64,000 bases of DNA from Liolophura sinensis. Lineage: Eukaryota; Mollusca; Polyplacophora; Chitonida; Chitonidae. The position numbers were made by a program, and so were the translations under genes. Under the pieces are notes generated by a model. The model was not told the origin of the DNA, searched no databases, and saw only the letters and a list, made by a program, of their open reading frames with translations. The DNA lies in contig NC_088295.1 of NCBI RefSeq assembly GCF_032854445.1, positions 14,061,385 to 14,125,384 on the forward strand. The letters are read 5' to 3'. Below, piece after piece: positions 12,001 to 23,400 of the stretch (positions are counted from its first letter, which is position 1; each line of letters opens with the position of its first letter).

Positions 12001-15000
12001 CGTGCTGCGTGTGATATGATTTGGACAATGCGCTTTTGAAGGAGAAAAAGTGGTGATAAACATGAGGGGTATGTATTTCCCCAAAGGTCGTTGGCATAAG
12101 ACAAGTGGGGATAGATCAGGGAATTGTATAGTGTCATAAGGGTAGATTTATTAACACTTGATGAGATATGTTTAATGAGACCGATGTTTCAAGAAACTTT
12201 AGAACATACGTAATTGATATGAGACGCCCAGTCCAGAAGTCTTTCACCTGCTGTATTAAAACATTATTTAACTATAGTACATGCATATTACTGCCATGGT
12301 GTCTAGAAGGAAGAAAAACCATGCATTTCGTTTTGGATATGTTTAGTGATAATCTATTTACATGTAGCCAATGCTGCACACTGACCAGTTCCTGAGACAT
12401 AATTTCAAACACATCAGAGGTTTTATTAGAAGAAACAAATAATCTGGTCGTCTGCAAAGAGAGTAAAATCGATAACAGTTGAAGCTTGAGTTATATCATT
12501 GATGTAAATGAGAAAAAGAACTGGGCAGACAACTGACCCTTGGGGAACGCCAGATTCAACAGAAATAAAGTTTGAGAGAGAATTATTAAAGGACACACAA
12601 TGTTTATGTTCACTTAAGTAGTGATAAAACCACTGCAATGATTTGTTTCGAAGGCCTAGGATGTTTAATTGATAAAAGAGGATTTCATGGTTGACGGTGT
12701 CAAATGCTTTGGATAAATCTAAGAAAGTGACAAGGCTGGTTGCTTTATTTTCTTTCGCAGAGATCAATTTTTCATAGAGAATATGTGCAGCGTGTGTTGT
12801 GGAATGTCTTGTTCTAAACGCGTATTGACTGTTTGAAAGTAGGTTATTTTGTTCTAAGTATTAAAGAATCGTATTACAACACAATTTTTCAAGAATTTTA
12901 GTAAAAGAAAGTAAAATAGATATGGGCCTATAATTTTCAATTTTGTTCTACTCGCCAGATTTGAATATTGGTGTAATTTTTGCCACTTTAAGGTTAGAGG
13001 GCACCATGCCTTTTGAAAAAGATAGGTTGGCAATGTGGGCCAAAGACTGTGAAATACATGAAAACACTGCTTTGAAAACTTTTGTAGTAATGCCGTCTAG
13101 GCCTGGCGAGGACGATTTTAAAGTTGTCTCATGGATGTCCGATTCATCAACTACTGAGAATGAAAAGCTGTAGGGCACATCAAGGGGCAAGAAATCGCTA
13201 AAGTGTTTATGACTGGCAGGAATCAGGTCATCAAGTTTGGAGGCCACAGATCCGAAATGCTCATTTAAATTACTGGCAATACATCTGTCATGAATTATAT
13301 CGCTTCCATCAATATTGAAAGAAGCTGGGGCAGAAAATATTTTTTTACCACTTAGGAGATTGTTAATTTTCTGCCATGTTTTCTTAATATTACCACTATG
13401 TTGTTAAATTTATGTTCAAAATAGTTCAAACGTGCATGTTTAAGAAGCTTATTCAATTTATTCCTATAGACCCTATACTGATGACGATTATGCTGAGTTG
13501 GGAATTTAAGTTGGAGGCGGTAACATTTATTTTTCTCATAAATCGAGGTCAATAGTGCATGCATTATCCAAGGCCTAATATGTCGCTTGCTTGGTGTAAC
13601 TGTTACAAGTGGGAAGTGTTTCTGATAAAGCTTACTGAAAGTGTTATATTTATTTATTTTTTTGATTGGTGTTTTACGCCGTACTCAAGAATATTTCACT
13701 TATACGACGGCGGTCAGCATTATGGTGGGTGGAAACCGGGCACAGCCTGGGGGAAAGTGTTATAAAAGGTGCTGAATGCGTTCTGCGTACAATCATCAAC
13801 TGCTATGGTATTCTCCCAGGATATCGCAGACACGTCATGTTTAAAATATGAAAACTGGGCGGAAGTTGATTTGCGATAGGAAAAAGATTCGGGCACGTTT
13901 CTAGATTTAGAAGGTGTAGTGGAAGCATAATAAATAGGAAAATGATCGGAGATATCCGTAAGCAATATTCCTGAGGTGACGTGGTTATCGTGGAAACTGG
14001 TAAAGATCCATTATCCATTAGTGACGCTGTTTTGTTGGTAACTCTGGTTGGCATGGTAATTTGTAGCAGAAAGTAATTACATTATATAAGTTCGATAAAT
14101 GACTTTGTGGGTTTATGAGTCTCAAATTTCAAGAGATCAATCTTAAAGTCTCCTAGTAGAATGCAGTTTTTGTGACAAGAAATGTCACTGATAAATTGAG
14201 AGAACATGTCATAAAATCAGGAGAGATCATTGCAAGCAGGCCTTTAAATAATGCCAACTGTGTAGGTCGATTGTCCAAAGTGCAGATCAACAAAGAGGGA
14301 TTCATAATCGCCATCTTCACTGCCAGTGCTCAGATCATCAAGTACTTTCACATCATGCAATTTGTTATGTACAGATAAACTCACGCCCCCACCCTTTTCA
14401 TTGCCACGTGAAGAATAGAGCCTGGTATGTCATAAAGATGTTGGTTGGACTGGTTAAGCCAACTTTCACTGACACCAATGATGGAAAATGGGTAATTTAA
14501 GGAAGAAATGTAGCCAGTTATCTCGTCTTAGTTTTTGTGTAAACTTGTGGCATTTATGTGGAAGACAGCTTGCTGGTCACCTTCATTCCCCTTAGAGATG
14601 TTGTCGGTAAAACTTTCTTGTGTAAGGTAGCGGCAATTTTGGGATTAAGTTTGCTCAAATGTGCCACTTCCTCGGTATTATCATCGGTTTATACATGGCT
14701 GTGATCATCATAATTTAAATGTCTTGGATTAAAGCAGAGGCAATTGAGATGGTCTAGATTATATGTACTTGCAAGATGTGGAATAACGGGTAAATATCTC
14801 ATGAATGGAAAGTCAGGTGCTCAAATGAAACTGCGTGTGGAACATCTTCCATGGGTAATGTAAAGTCAGCCATCAGGTGATATTTCTTTGGGTGATGACA
14901 ATGGGCAAGTGGCGATTGACAAAAAAAAAAAACAAAGTACTGCAAGTAGGTTAACTTTAACACAACCTGGTAAATGGCATGTAAAAGTTATACCATCTTC

Positions 15001-18000
15001 TAATACCTGGAATGATGTGGAACTTCATACCAGGACTTATTAAACGTCTAAAATAAAATGTCACACAAGGATTTAAACGATCACGACGAGTCCAGGGGCA
15101 CCTTTTACATAGGATATTTATCGTCCCATGTGAGTAGTATGCACATACACCCACGCACACCCACAGGTACACACGTGAGGAGGCATGTGTGTGACACAGA
15201 GAGTACTTAGGAAGGTGGCCTGATTTACATATTGAATACGTTTTCAGGGCTTCAGAGCTGTACATAGGATCAACTACAGGTATGTGTGTGGACGAACAGG
15301 AACAAATCATTTCTTCCACCACCACACGCTAATTGGGACAGGTTAATAATGCAAATATTATATTAAAGTGCACAAGTGTTCAGCAGAAGATGCCTATACT
15401 TCAGGATTGGTCCAGGGGAGACTATCGTGGCTAGATGCCTTTTTGATTACTCATGTGAATACATGTAAGCCTGTAAGATTACATAGCATGTCCTGGAAGA
15501 ATTGCTAATGTTGTCAAATTAAAGGTAGCAAGAGAAGTCACTGTGACTGAGTCTATGTCTGGTTTTGTGGGGTAGCACACATTCAGGTTTTATGTCTAAA
15601 GTTATTTTTAAGACCACCTGAATCAAACACGCTTATGAAACAGTTTGACAAATCGAGTGAGTGTTTGGGGTTTAATGTCGTACTCAACAATTTTTCAGTC
15701 ATATGACGACGAATAGGGTGCCAAAGAAAGGAATTCTCTTTTATTTAGTGCTGCTTCACTGAGACGACTTACCGAAGGCAAGTAAGCCGCCCCGCCCCAG
15801 CCATTATACTGATACAGGTCAACCAGTCATTGCACTATCCTCTTCATGCTGAACGCCAAGCAAGGAAGTTACAACTTCCTCTTTCAAAGTCTTAGGTGTG
15901 ACTCGATCAAGGACTGATCCTGGATCTACCGGTCCCGAAGCGGGCACTCTACCAACTGTGCTATCCGGGCCGGTATCTGATAAATCGAAGTGTCGTGCTT
16001 TAATGCAACTAATATCTAGCATACATCTGATACACCTGCCACAGTTCATATCCTTCCCTTCTCCTGTCTCCGGATATGCCGGACTCACACAGAGCTACCG
16101 AAAAGGGGTAAAAGTAAATCGTGGTAGTCTTTGGAAACCTCACACAGAGTATGTTTTCTGTGTTTAATGGAGGTTCCCGATATATAAACGGAGGAAAAGG
16201 AACTCTTCTGCAATAGAAAGACAGTTCTGACTGTAAAGAAACAAAATGAGTGGGTAACTAAGTGCTTGGGGTTTAACGTTGTAGTTAACCATTTTTCAGT
16301 CATATGATGACGAAGGAATCCTTAGAGTCCTTGTAATGTGCCTCCATGTTGCAGGACAGATTTCCAACCCCCTTTTATCAAGTTCTGCTTCACTGAGACG
16401 ACTCACCAAATGCAAGTAAGCCGCCTGCCTGATCCATTATACTGACATGGGCTAGCCAGTCATTGAACTACCCCTTCATGCTGAACGCCAAGCGAGAAAG
16501 TTACAACTTCCTCTTTTTTAAGGTCTTAGGTGTGACTTGACCCAGGATTGACCTAGGATCTACTGCTCCTGAAGCGGACGCTCTACCAGCTGTGCTATCG
16601 GTGCCAGTAAGAAACAAAATATGCGTGTAGACTGATATACTAAATTGGAATTACATGGACACAAGAAACTGATGACAGCTAATTCTCAGCGAAATTAGTT
16701 TTTAGCTAAAACACATTTACAAACATATTCGTAGCATAATGAGAGCTCTCAGCATACAACTGTTCACCACATTACGGTGTGAGGTGACATCCATGTAGAC
16801 CTATCCCGAATGATTGGTTCGTCTACAGTGTACATTATGCATTTACATTCCTTGTTTGGCGTGGTGATGCTGTGAGACAGCGTGTCGAATTTAAAGGTCT
16901 GTCTTAATACTTTGTCCGACTTCATTCATGGGTATACTTAGAGATGTACAAGTGAGTGAGTGCTTGGGGTTTAACGTCGTGCTCAACAATTTTTCAGTCA
17001 TGACGACGAAGGAATCCTTAAGATGCATGTGATGTACCTCCTTGTATTTAGTGCTGCTTCACTGAGACGACTTACCAAAGGTAAGTAAGCCGCCCCGCCT
17101 GAGCCATTATACTGATATGGGTCAACCAGTTGTTGCACTATCCCCTTCATGCTGAACGTCAAGCGAGGAAATTACAACTTCCTCTTTTTAAAGTCTTAGC
17201 TGTAACTCGACCCAGGATTGATCCCGAATCCACTGCTCCCAAAGCGGGCGCTCTACCAACTTTTCTTTCGGGGCCGGTGAAATGTACAAGAGGCCTACTA
17301 GTTGCGAGATCACTCTCAATGACTTGACCCCATGTAACGGGGATTAGCAACTAGAGCCGATAAGTGCCATGCAGGGTAAAGAAACCGGTGGGAGGCTAAT
17401 CACTCACCGGTCAACTCAGATCGTGCGAAAGTAAACTACAGTAACTAAAGTGCGAAACATTAGGTCATTTACCGTAAACAAAGATTTGAGAACAGTATGG
17501 CATGATCAGTGGAAAGGCATTTACTGACTGTCAGCACATGTTATAACTTACCTATTTAATGTTTTGGAATCAGGATTTTCTTTGTACTTTAACAGCAGCT
17601 CGACATTATCTTCAGGTTTATTAGCCAACAGTTGTTTGCCTGTAACAAATGAAGCCATTCAAAATGCTATACCTAAGATTTTTGCCCAAAAAACACATTT
17701 GTTAATCAAATCAAAATTTCTGTTTTGACCAAGATCTGCTCAATAAATCTCAGACTCGTACCTATGCTACTTATAATGTTAAAATAATCCTACAGTTCAA
17801 AAGGTTTATAATGCAACCCACTTTGTAAATTTGGGGAACTTTAATACTGATTTTCAACAGAAACAGATGAACATACAAGACAAGTAAAAGCAAATATTCA
17901 GTCAGTTTTCAATGGTCAATTTTTTGCCCAAAATTTGCAGTATAGCCTCTTTGAAGGACACATGAAATGTCTGGCTTTTAACGTGCCTCAAAACACGCAG

Positions 18001-20434
18001 TTTAAAAAATATCCTAACAAATAAAGGCACAAAATGGAATCTTCCAATGCTTTAAACTACAATTTTTCTAAGGCACCAGTGGTGAGTAAAGACATTGAGC
18101 AGAAAGTAGTAATCATTGATAGCGTCAAAATAACTGTGTCAGGAGAAGATCTCGAATGCGGTTCATTATGCTGGTCCCGCTAAGCTCGTAAGTTCAATGT
18201 TGACCTCATTTCTGAACATTTCAGAACATTCATGGAACTAGGATTAAAATGTGACATCTCTGATACCCTCTGGGTCACTACAGACCACCACAGTATCTGA
18301 TGTTTTAAAACCATTTTCCTGGACAGTGTTAATGGTCATTCATCTGATATATACTTCATTTTAGTGTTTTCTTTGCCTTTAATCCGCTGAATCAACTAAG
18401 AGCAATTTACAATCATTCTGGGACAAGAAGTACAACACAGCTGCTAGGTAAATTTACATCTGAACTTGGATGGAAATAGAGTACATTGGTCACTCAGGTG
18501 AGACCAAATAGTAAAGCAAGCAAAGTTTTCAATTTTCTAGGACTGAAAATCAAACAAGGGAACGTCTGCCAGCAAACTGTGGAGCTTGTTCTTGCATGAA
18601 CAGCTGTGATAAGTGATATTCTTGCATGAACAGCAAACAGCTGTTTTGTCCTCGGAAACTATACCTTCATCCATGACCCTCGCTGCTGTAGAAATGCCCT
18701 GCTCTATAATATCACCACATTGTTCTAAGGGCTGCAGAGAGTCGGCTTCTAGTTCCTCCACCTCAGATAGAAGTTCAGATAATCTTAGGTCTAAAGCTTC
18801 ATCCAGCTTCTTTTTCAGTCTAATAAAATGATCTTTAAGTTCTTGCCTGGTTTTCTGGCCACTGTCAGTAACCTGTAATGGCAAATGGAAGGCAACATTG
18901 AAATATTTTACACTCAAAAGGCGAATAAAGGTTTAACAAGATTCTCTTTTCCTAAATGCCAAGTTTAACTGAAAATTAACAGAACATGGTTAGACAGAAA
19001 ATGAGTTTCTCTACATGAATGAGGGGAGACAGCTCTTAGACACATATCAATTTGAAAAGATATCAAATGCATCAATTTTAGGTTTTTCACATTATGCTAC
19101 AAAACTTAGTTCTAAATCCACTACCTTAAGTCTATTAGTTCATGAGAAATCCTGCTCACAATATAACAATCACGTGAAATAAGTCCAACATCTGTACACT
19201 CTGGTAAAAATGAAATAAATCAAGCAACTATGTTAAAAATTTAATCAGATCACAATCATGGTGATATGACATGTATACCACATTTGAATAACTGAAGTAA
19301 TTTGTTTTTAGATGTGCACACAAGTATATTCTCCAAAAGTGATGGACAGGTGCAAATTAAGAAGCATAAAACAACATAACATGGCTTATGTGGACAACAT
19401 CAGTGCTAAATATGGACAACCATAAATAAATAAATAAGGGTTGTGGATTCTGCTTTACAAATTGTTCGTAATGCACTGAAATTTGTTGTCTTAAATGCAT
19501 TCAGACCTCATTTACAAGTTACACACCTATGCACATGAATGTTTCAACAGGCTTTCATTACAATAATCCATTACAGTGTTTATCCTTGTGCAGCTTAGGA
19601 TTTGAATTGAGCTTTTGTGTGCGTGTGTTTTGTTTCTTATCACTTAGCACCCCTTTAAAATTACATAAATGGCCTCCAGCTGAGACTGTAAACTACAACT
19701 AGAGAGGGGTCAAGTGAGTGTTCAATGAATGGCACCTCCCAAAGCTTACCAAAGCAGCCCTGCCAAGCTTATGGGACAAACCAAACAAGCTGAGAGTCAT
19801 AACCACTCACCAGTGCAGGCACCTCTGCATAATACTACATTGGAGATACATTTGAACTTGCCAAAGTGAAGCCATGTAGCTGACACTAAAATGCTCATTC
19901 AACAAATAAAAAAATGCTCAACAATTCCTTGTAAACAAGTTCTTTAAAGGTGGAGAAAACATAAAAATTACATAAAGTTAAGATGAAAAAGTGCGGAAAG
20001 TTAGTTGTAAATGTGGTCTTTGATATTTTTTTTCTTTATTTTTCTTTAAAGAGAATGGTGGGTATTTGGGACCACATCTTGGTATATATTGTCTTTGCGT
20101 AATAAATTTTGATGTAACATATGTTTAATAAATATATTTCCACTAGAATTTGATCAAAATCGGTTTTGGCATCATTTTTATGTTTTTTTCTCCTATAAGT
20201 TAAGATCTGGAAGACAAGTTTGTGGCTATGCTTGTTTTATGGTGTTTACCCTTATGTCTCTGGACTGCTAGATCACACGAGACGTTAGTTCACATTCTTT
20301 TTCACAAAAGGTGTATATCATCATACCTGTGCCTTTGCTTCAAGTAAATTTTGCTGAAGTTCTGTTAGTTCCAGGCGATGGAAGTGGGCACCATCAATTA
20401 TTTCTATCACATTAGCAATCAGCTGGTCTGCCAT
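5806..20434 (-). CDS. CRLF3: cytokine receptor-like factor 3 (complete, seven coding exons)
   Basis: CRLF3 is a conserved intracellular, membrane-associated protein with a coiled coil, one fibronectin III domain and a C-terminal SPRY-like region. It is linked to cytokine or erythropoietin-type neuroprotective signalling in insects. Coding exons: 20434-20327, 18872-18665, 17639-17552, 9549-9369, 8734-8485, 8271-8022 and 6074-5806, all with GT-AG borders and matching phases. The product would be about 450 residues (human 442). Residues 1-105 are heptad-rich and align without gaps to human. SLPEV at 135-139, FN3 at about 174-278 and the tail block VFVDGQEM followed by VTFDW are diagnostic. Odd points: the WSXWS-like site reads WGVWT (262-266), and exon 6 carries one extra base, so the frame as written stops early. 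ATG at 20434 is chosen because the N-terminus then matches the family. Confidence 0.93.
6075..8021 (-). other. CRLF3 intron 6
   Basis: A 1.95-kb intron. A stretch at about 6470-6540 (gtttcctcc through gtaagtgaaac to catggtgttaaag) resembles a very old SINE family A 3' end. T-rich runs occur at 7142-7152 and 7219-7248. No exon is seen. Confidence 0.6.
6460..6540 (+). repeat. degenerate SINE A-like 3' end
   Basis: Order of motifs (tttggtttcctccatcc, gtgtaagtgaaac, gagcatggtgttaaag) follows the SINE family A 3' region but with many changes. Weak call. Confidence 0.3.
8022..8271 (-). CDS. CRLF3: CRLF3 coding exon 6 with apparent one-base insertion
   Basis: It begins WTAGTDGYST as in human WTAGFEGYS and continues to RCGHPVTFKV. 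After the A4 run (T4 on plus, 8123-8126) the homologous text LEERDHENGVGIALS continues one frame over. Read straight, the frame stops at TGA 8102-8104. The exon is 250 nt, whereas flanking phases require 249. Removing one A restores exact spacing to human. A sequencing or assembly indel is most likely; a true null allele is possible. Confidence 0.85.
8485..8734 (-). CDS. CRLF3: CRLF3 coding exon 5 (FN3 domain)
   Basis: A 250-nt exon encoding VDEDSPVDVSEFCLQYSYG through YSFRVSCKGEGETTWGVW to TIPHY, the bulk of the FN3 domain. Acceptor ttttgtag, donor C|gtaagt. The vertebrate WSPWS site is WGVWT here. Confidence 0.93.
8735..9368 (-). other. CRLF3 intron 4
   Basis: A 634-bp AT-rich intron between exons 4 and 5. 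Nothing recognisable is seen in it. Confidence 0.7.
9369..9549 (-). CDS. CRLF3: CRLF3 coding exon 4
   Basis: A 181-nt exon encoding (S)LPEVPCLSDVPYISAEF through RAPVQITDIEELPG and LVKWSE, the linker and first strands of the FN3 domain. Acceptor acttttcag, donor GAG|gtaatc, phase 0 out. Confidence 0.92.
10271..10360 (+). repeat. SINE family C, 5'-truncated, with target duplication
   Basis: The text cacgatatggctgaaatatt, then gccgatgtggcgttaagcc, then (cattcatt)n is a SINE 3' end I associate with molluscs. It is flanked by tcaatgtacatct (10258-10270) and tcaatgtagatct (10361-10373), 12 of 13 bases matching, as expected for a target-site duplication. Confidence 0.75.
10387..10411 (+). repeat. 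25-bp motif, left copy of an inverted pair
   Basis: Begins TACGGTAAATGACCT and ends GTTTCGC. The reverse complement of 17452-17476 matches it at 24 of 25 positions. A looser relative occurs at about 43099-43121. Confidence 0.7.
10806..10988 (+). repeat. SINE family A, 5'-truncated copy
   Basis: Contains agctcatgc, ttcctctcccgctgtacgtg, gggctctgctcagtttcctc, then tattcttgagtatggcg and an (AATA)n tail. Same order as the complete copy at 44.6 kb; the tRNA-like head is missing. Confidence 0.85.
11640..14880 (-). mobile_element. non-LTR retrotransposon (LINE), CR1/Jockey group, broken
   Basis: Minus-strand translations give an AP-type endonuclease from about 14.6 kb (YPFSIIGVSESWLNQSN; LLGDFKIDL; DHFPIYYAST) and a reverse transcriptase: SPGLDGITTKVF near 13.1 kb, NLKVAKITPIFKSG, FLDLSKAFDTVNHE near 12.7 kb, SGVPQGSVVCPVLFLIYIND and the catalytic FADD near 12.45 kb. 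A C-terminal region (LIYPHLSYANDLWGN) lies near 12.1 kb. The order endonuclease-RT-tail fits ORF2 of an APE-type LINE. Several frame changes and stops mean it is dead. A SINE A copy is inserted at 13649-13752. The exact ends are not defined; no poly(A) or microsatellite tail was recognised, and ORF1 is not seen. Confidence 0.88.
13649..13752 (-). repeat. SINE family A copy nested in the LINE
   Basis: Plus text begins tttatttatttttttgattgg, the reversed tail, and ends accgggcacagcctggg. It is flanked by perfect 12-bp duplications gaaagtgttata at 13637-13648 and 13753-13764, proving insertion into the older LINE. Confidence 0.92.
15657..15977 (-). repeat. SINE family B, copy 1
   Basis: Read on the minus strand it starts with a tRNA-like head (A box TAGCACAGTTGG, then cgcttcgggaccggtag and gatcgagtc as B box), a body with gttacaacttcc, and an end with gtcgtcatatgactgaaaa. 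Flanks tgacaaatcga (15646-15656) and tgataaatcga (15978-15988) are a near-perfect target duplication. Confidence 0.88.
16248..16608 (-). repeat. SINE family B, copy 2
   Basis: Same structure as copy 1. Flanked by aagaaacaaaat at 16236-16247 and 16609-16620, a perfect 12-bp target duplication different from those of its neighbours. Confidence 0.9.
16953..17281 (-). repeat. SINE family B, copy 3
   Basis: Same structure as copies 1 and 2. Flanked by atgtacaag at 16944-16952 and 17282-17290. The tRNA-like head has decayed (ctttcggggccggt). Confidence 0.87.
17452..17476 (-). repeat. 25-bp motif, right copy of an inverted pair
   Basis: Ends ggtcatttaccgta. Its reverse complement matches 10387-10411 at 24 of 25 bases, and the similarity stops abruptly inward. 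The bases just outside both copies are aac. Confidence 0.7.
17552..17639 (-). CDS. CRLF3: CRLF3 coding exon 3
   Basis: A small 88-nt exon encoding KQLLANKPEDNVELL then KYKENPDSKTLN, between acceptor tgttacag and donor AG|gtaagt. Sequence similarity is low, but the 28-residue spacing between EG and SLPEV equals that in human CRLF3, and both junction phases fit. Confidence 0.85.
17640..18664 (-). other. CRLF3 intron 2
   Basis: A 1.0-kb intron. The only structure noticed is a short duplication of ttcttgcatgaacagc near 18588-18634, just inside the donor end. Confidence 0.7.
18665..18872 (-). CDS. CRLF3: CRLF3 coding exon 2
   Basis: A 208-nt exon encoding VTDSGQKTRQELKDHF to AARVMDEG, the coiled-coil core. 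Acceptor attacag, donor GAAG|gtatag. The phase-1 end joins exon 3 to give a segment identical in length to the human one. Reading past the donor gives a longer open frame, which is rejected. Confidence 0.92.
18873..20326 (-). other. CRLF3 intron 1
   Basis: A 1.45-kb AT-rich intron. Nothing else recognised. Confidence 0.7.
20327..20434 (-). CDS. CRLF3: CRLF3 coding exon 1
   Basis: Thirty-six codons, MADQLIANVIEIIDG through LLEAKAQ, start of the coiled coil; donor cag|gtatga, phase 0. The exon probably extends 5' to an acceptor (tgtacacacag) near 20470, implying an upstream non-coding exon. Confidence 0.88.
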
Positions 20435-23400
20435 AATGCATAGAAGAGCTACAAACTCCTTAGCAGACCTGTGTGTACACAAAAATATAAATGTTGAAAT
20501 ATGTTCCATAAACACAAAACTCATACCACAGCTCATAACTTTGGCATTACATTAGCAATAGTTTTACAAGTAAAATCCCTTATCCCATCAACAGCTTGCA
20601 ATGTTAAATACAGATTCTTAATTTTTGTGCCCTTTTGAGTTCCACATTTATAAATATAAATATATGTAATATTAGGCTAAATATACAAAAATAACAAGGA
20701 CACTGATTCAGTAATTACGAAATTATATTAAATCATACACTGACAACATCAAATTAACAAAAGTAAAATATTTTTAAAATTTTTATCTCATAAATTTTTT
20801 TTGTTATTATTATTATTTAATCTTTGGCTCAATTTGTGCATCCATTATGGACATGAAAAGAAATGGGAGGGCCACATTCCAAACCCCATGAATAAAAAGC
20901 CTATAATAAAATCCTGAAGTAAATCCAAGAAGAAATATAGTGCAGGCAATGGTTAAAACAAACTGTGACAATTCTAGTGGCTTGGAACAATGGTGATTCT
21001 CCCTGGTAAGGAAATTGACCAAAATGAATCCTGGGCTTTGGCTTTACTCCTGGACCAAACTTATAGTGGTGTGGGCGTTATCCCACATACACAAAGCACA
21101 GCACAGAATCTAGAATCCATGTAGTCAGTAGTTTAATTAAACTGAATGTTGAGGTCTATTTTCAACAATGCTTAACTGAACTACCTAGATACAATACTGC
21201 AGCTCTCTTATTTTATGTGCTGCTGGATGGACCACTACTGAGTGAAAACTGCAGACACTGGGAAGATCCAGTACAATCCAAAAGAAGACAACGTGGCAAT
21301 ATTAGCGGTATGGAAGCTATGGTGGCGCACAACATATTTTTGGGAAAACAGGCATTTTTAAACAGCGGTGCATCTAGGTGCCTTCTTTCTGTAAAGTTTG
21401 GCCAAAAGTCCGTGTCTAAACAGCCAAATTACCCATTCAACTTCCAGCTTTCACTCTGTAGCTCCCGATCCGTCTTCATATGATATGGTAGTCCTAGATT
21501 GCTCTGATGTTGCTCCGATATCAGAGCGCGATCTGTTTAGGTCGTGACATATTGTTGTTTTTTTTTTATATATATACATTTTTTTTTGTAAACAAGAAGT
21601 TTAATTTTTTAACTTAAGATGACGTTCGGCCGTTGTGAAACTTGCCGCCATACCATGCATACCGTACGGCACTTTAATTAATGTTTGCATCACAAATGAA
21701 CATGTTTAACGTGAAAAAAGTTAGTCATTACTTAAAACATTTACCAGTTTAGCAGTCTTTGTAACACTACCCACGTTGGAAGCTAAACTGTCTTTACAGC
21801 GCGATGAACAAGCTGAAGTTTAAAACTTAGCACCTCTGTCAGTCCATGACGGCTGCCATTGTAATTCTCGTGAGATCTCGTTCTGGCTTGACGTGATTAC
21901 TGGTTGACAGCGCTCAAGCAGTAGACAAGAGGAGAAAGGATCTTATAGATGTGCGCAGGCTTTCCAGGCAGGTGGTTGGTAAGTTCGCGGCCTCATGGCT
22001 GCTTTCATCCTCCAGGGTTACTGCAGGAATACGTCATCACATGTACGTGTATGTGGGTTGTAGGAGGAATTTTTCATGATATTTTCTGGTTGTGGTAGAG
22101 ACGATTTGTAAGTTTTCGCCCAAGCTAGTGAAGTTGGCGGCTGCGAACGGTACTGCCAGTAGGCTTGTCGCCCGGCAGATGCTGTCGGCTGACCGCGCCG
22201 TCTTTGTTGATGGGCGTCACAAACATTTCCACTGCGTGTGCATTACCGTTTGAGCTGTGCCCACGTGGAATCTTGTTGTACCTGGATTTAACATTTATAC
22301 ACCTGGCACTCTACTTAATGTGAAATGATTTTCAGATCAAAATTAAGTTTCAGAATTTAGACACTTAAATCACCAGCTGACCACATTCTCTTTTTCCATC
22401 ATAAATAGTAGTGCATTGGTTTCCACCTAATGTTTAGGTCGTTTGAACTCCCATCTCAGACTATATTCTAACCTGCTTTACGTACACTAGCAGAAGTACA
22501 CATGTTATTTAATGTGATATTACCAGGTACAGCACTCTGGAAAAGAAACATTGCTTTTTAATACTTCTCAGGTACGGTAATGATATTTTAGTGTACCAGT
22601 AGGGGTAATGTTAATTTGCCAATCGTATCGATGAGTCTAACAATTGGTATTACTGGGCAGAAAAATGAGGTTTGATTTTGGCATTCCACCTTCAAGAATT
22701 TAAATTTTTATTTACTTACTATGGTTCTAGGACTAATTAGAGGTTTATGATTTTCTTTAAATATTGAATTTTATGGTTTTGGCTTTCTTGGTCTATTTTA
22801 TTAGATTATAAATCTAAATGGTACATTTAACCATGAAACAATGCACTTTTTAAAAATATTGTAATGGAGTTCAGGTATAATTTAGTTCATTTGGTTTCGG
22901 TGTTTAGTGTAGTCATGTTATCAATGGACCTAAGTCCTTTCGTGTCACTGTTTTAGAGCTGGCTCTACTTGTGACATATCAAAGTAATTACAAGCTGTGT
23001 ATTTGTGTCTGACATGATTGTATATTCTGTGTATATGGAAAACATGTCTTTACATGACACAATTCATTTGGAACTATATCGACCTGGTAATTCTTACCTG
23101 TTCATTAACATGAGGTTGTTTTGTGACAGACAGAATCATGGTCAGACATGTACAGATGTCGGCATAAATCACTACCCTTTGTTTGTATCAGATCAGATAG
23201 TTGTTTTTGACAGTTCCCATTCTTTTGGCATGTAATCCCCTCAGGCATTTACTAACAGCAGGGGCCTCTAAACTTAGAGATTTTCAAACAGCAGGGAACT
23301 GATCTAAGCTAAAATCCACCTTGAAGCCCTGGCCTGTAAGCCTATTAGCAGAAAAGCCATGACGTTTGCTTACCTATGTGCCCTATTTAACTCTCCCCAC

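Larger units (their letters stand above)
9550..17551 (-). other. CRLF3 intron 3, transposon-rich
   Basis: An 8.0-kb intron. It holds a SINE C scrap (10271-10360), a SINE A copy (10806-10988), a broken LINE (about 11640-14880) with a nested SINE A, three SINE B copies (15657-17281), and a 25-bp motif repeated in inverted orientation at 10387 and 17476. The stretches 9550-10257, 10989-11640 and 14880-15645 show nothing else. Confidence 0.75.

Noticed and set aside
15900-16608. tRNA genes (A and B boxes near cgcttcgggaccggtag)
   Set aside because: They are heads of SINE family B copies with attached bodies and target duplications, and they do not form complete tRNAs by eye.
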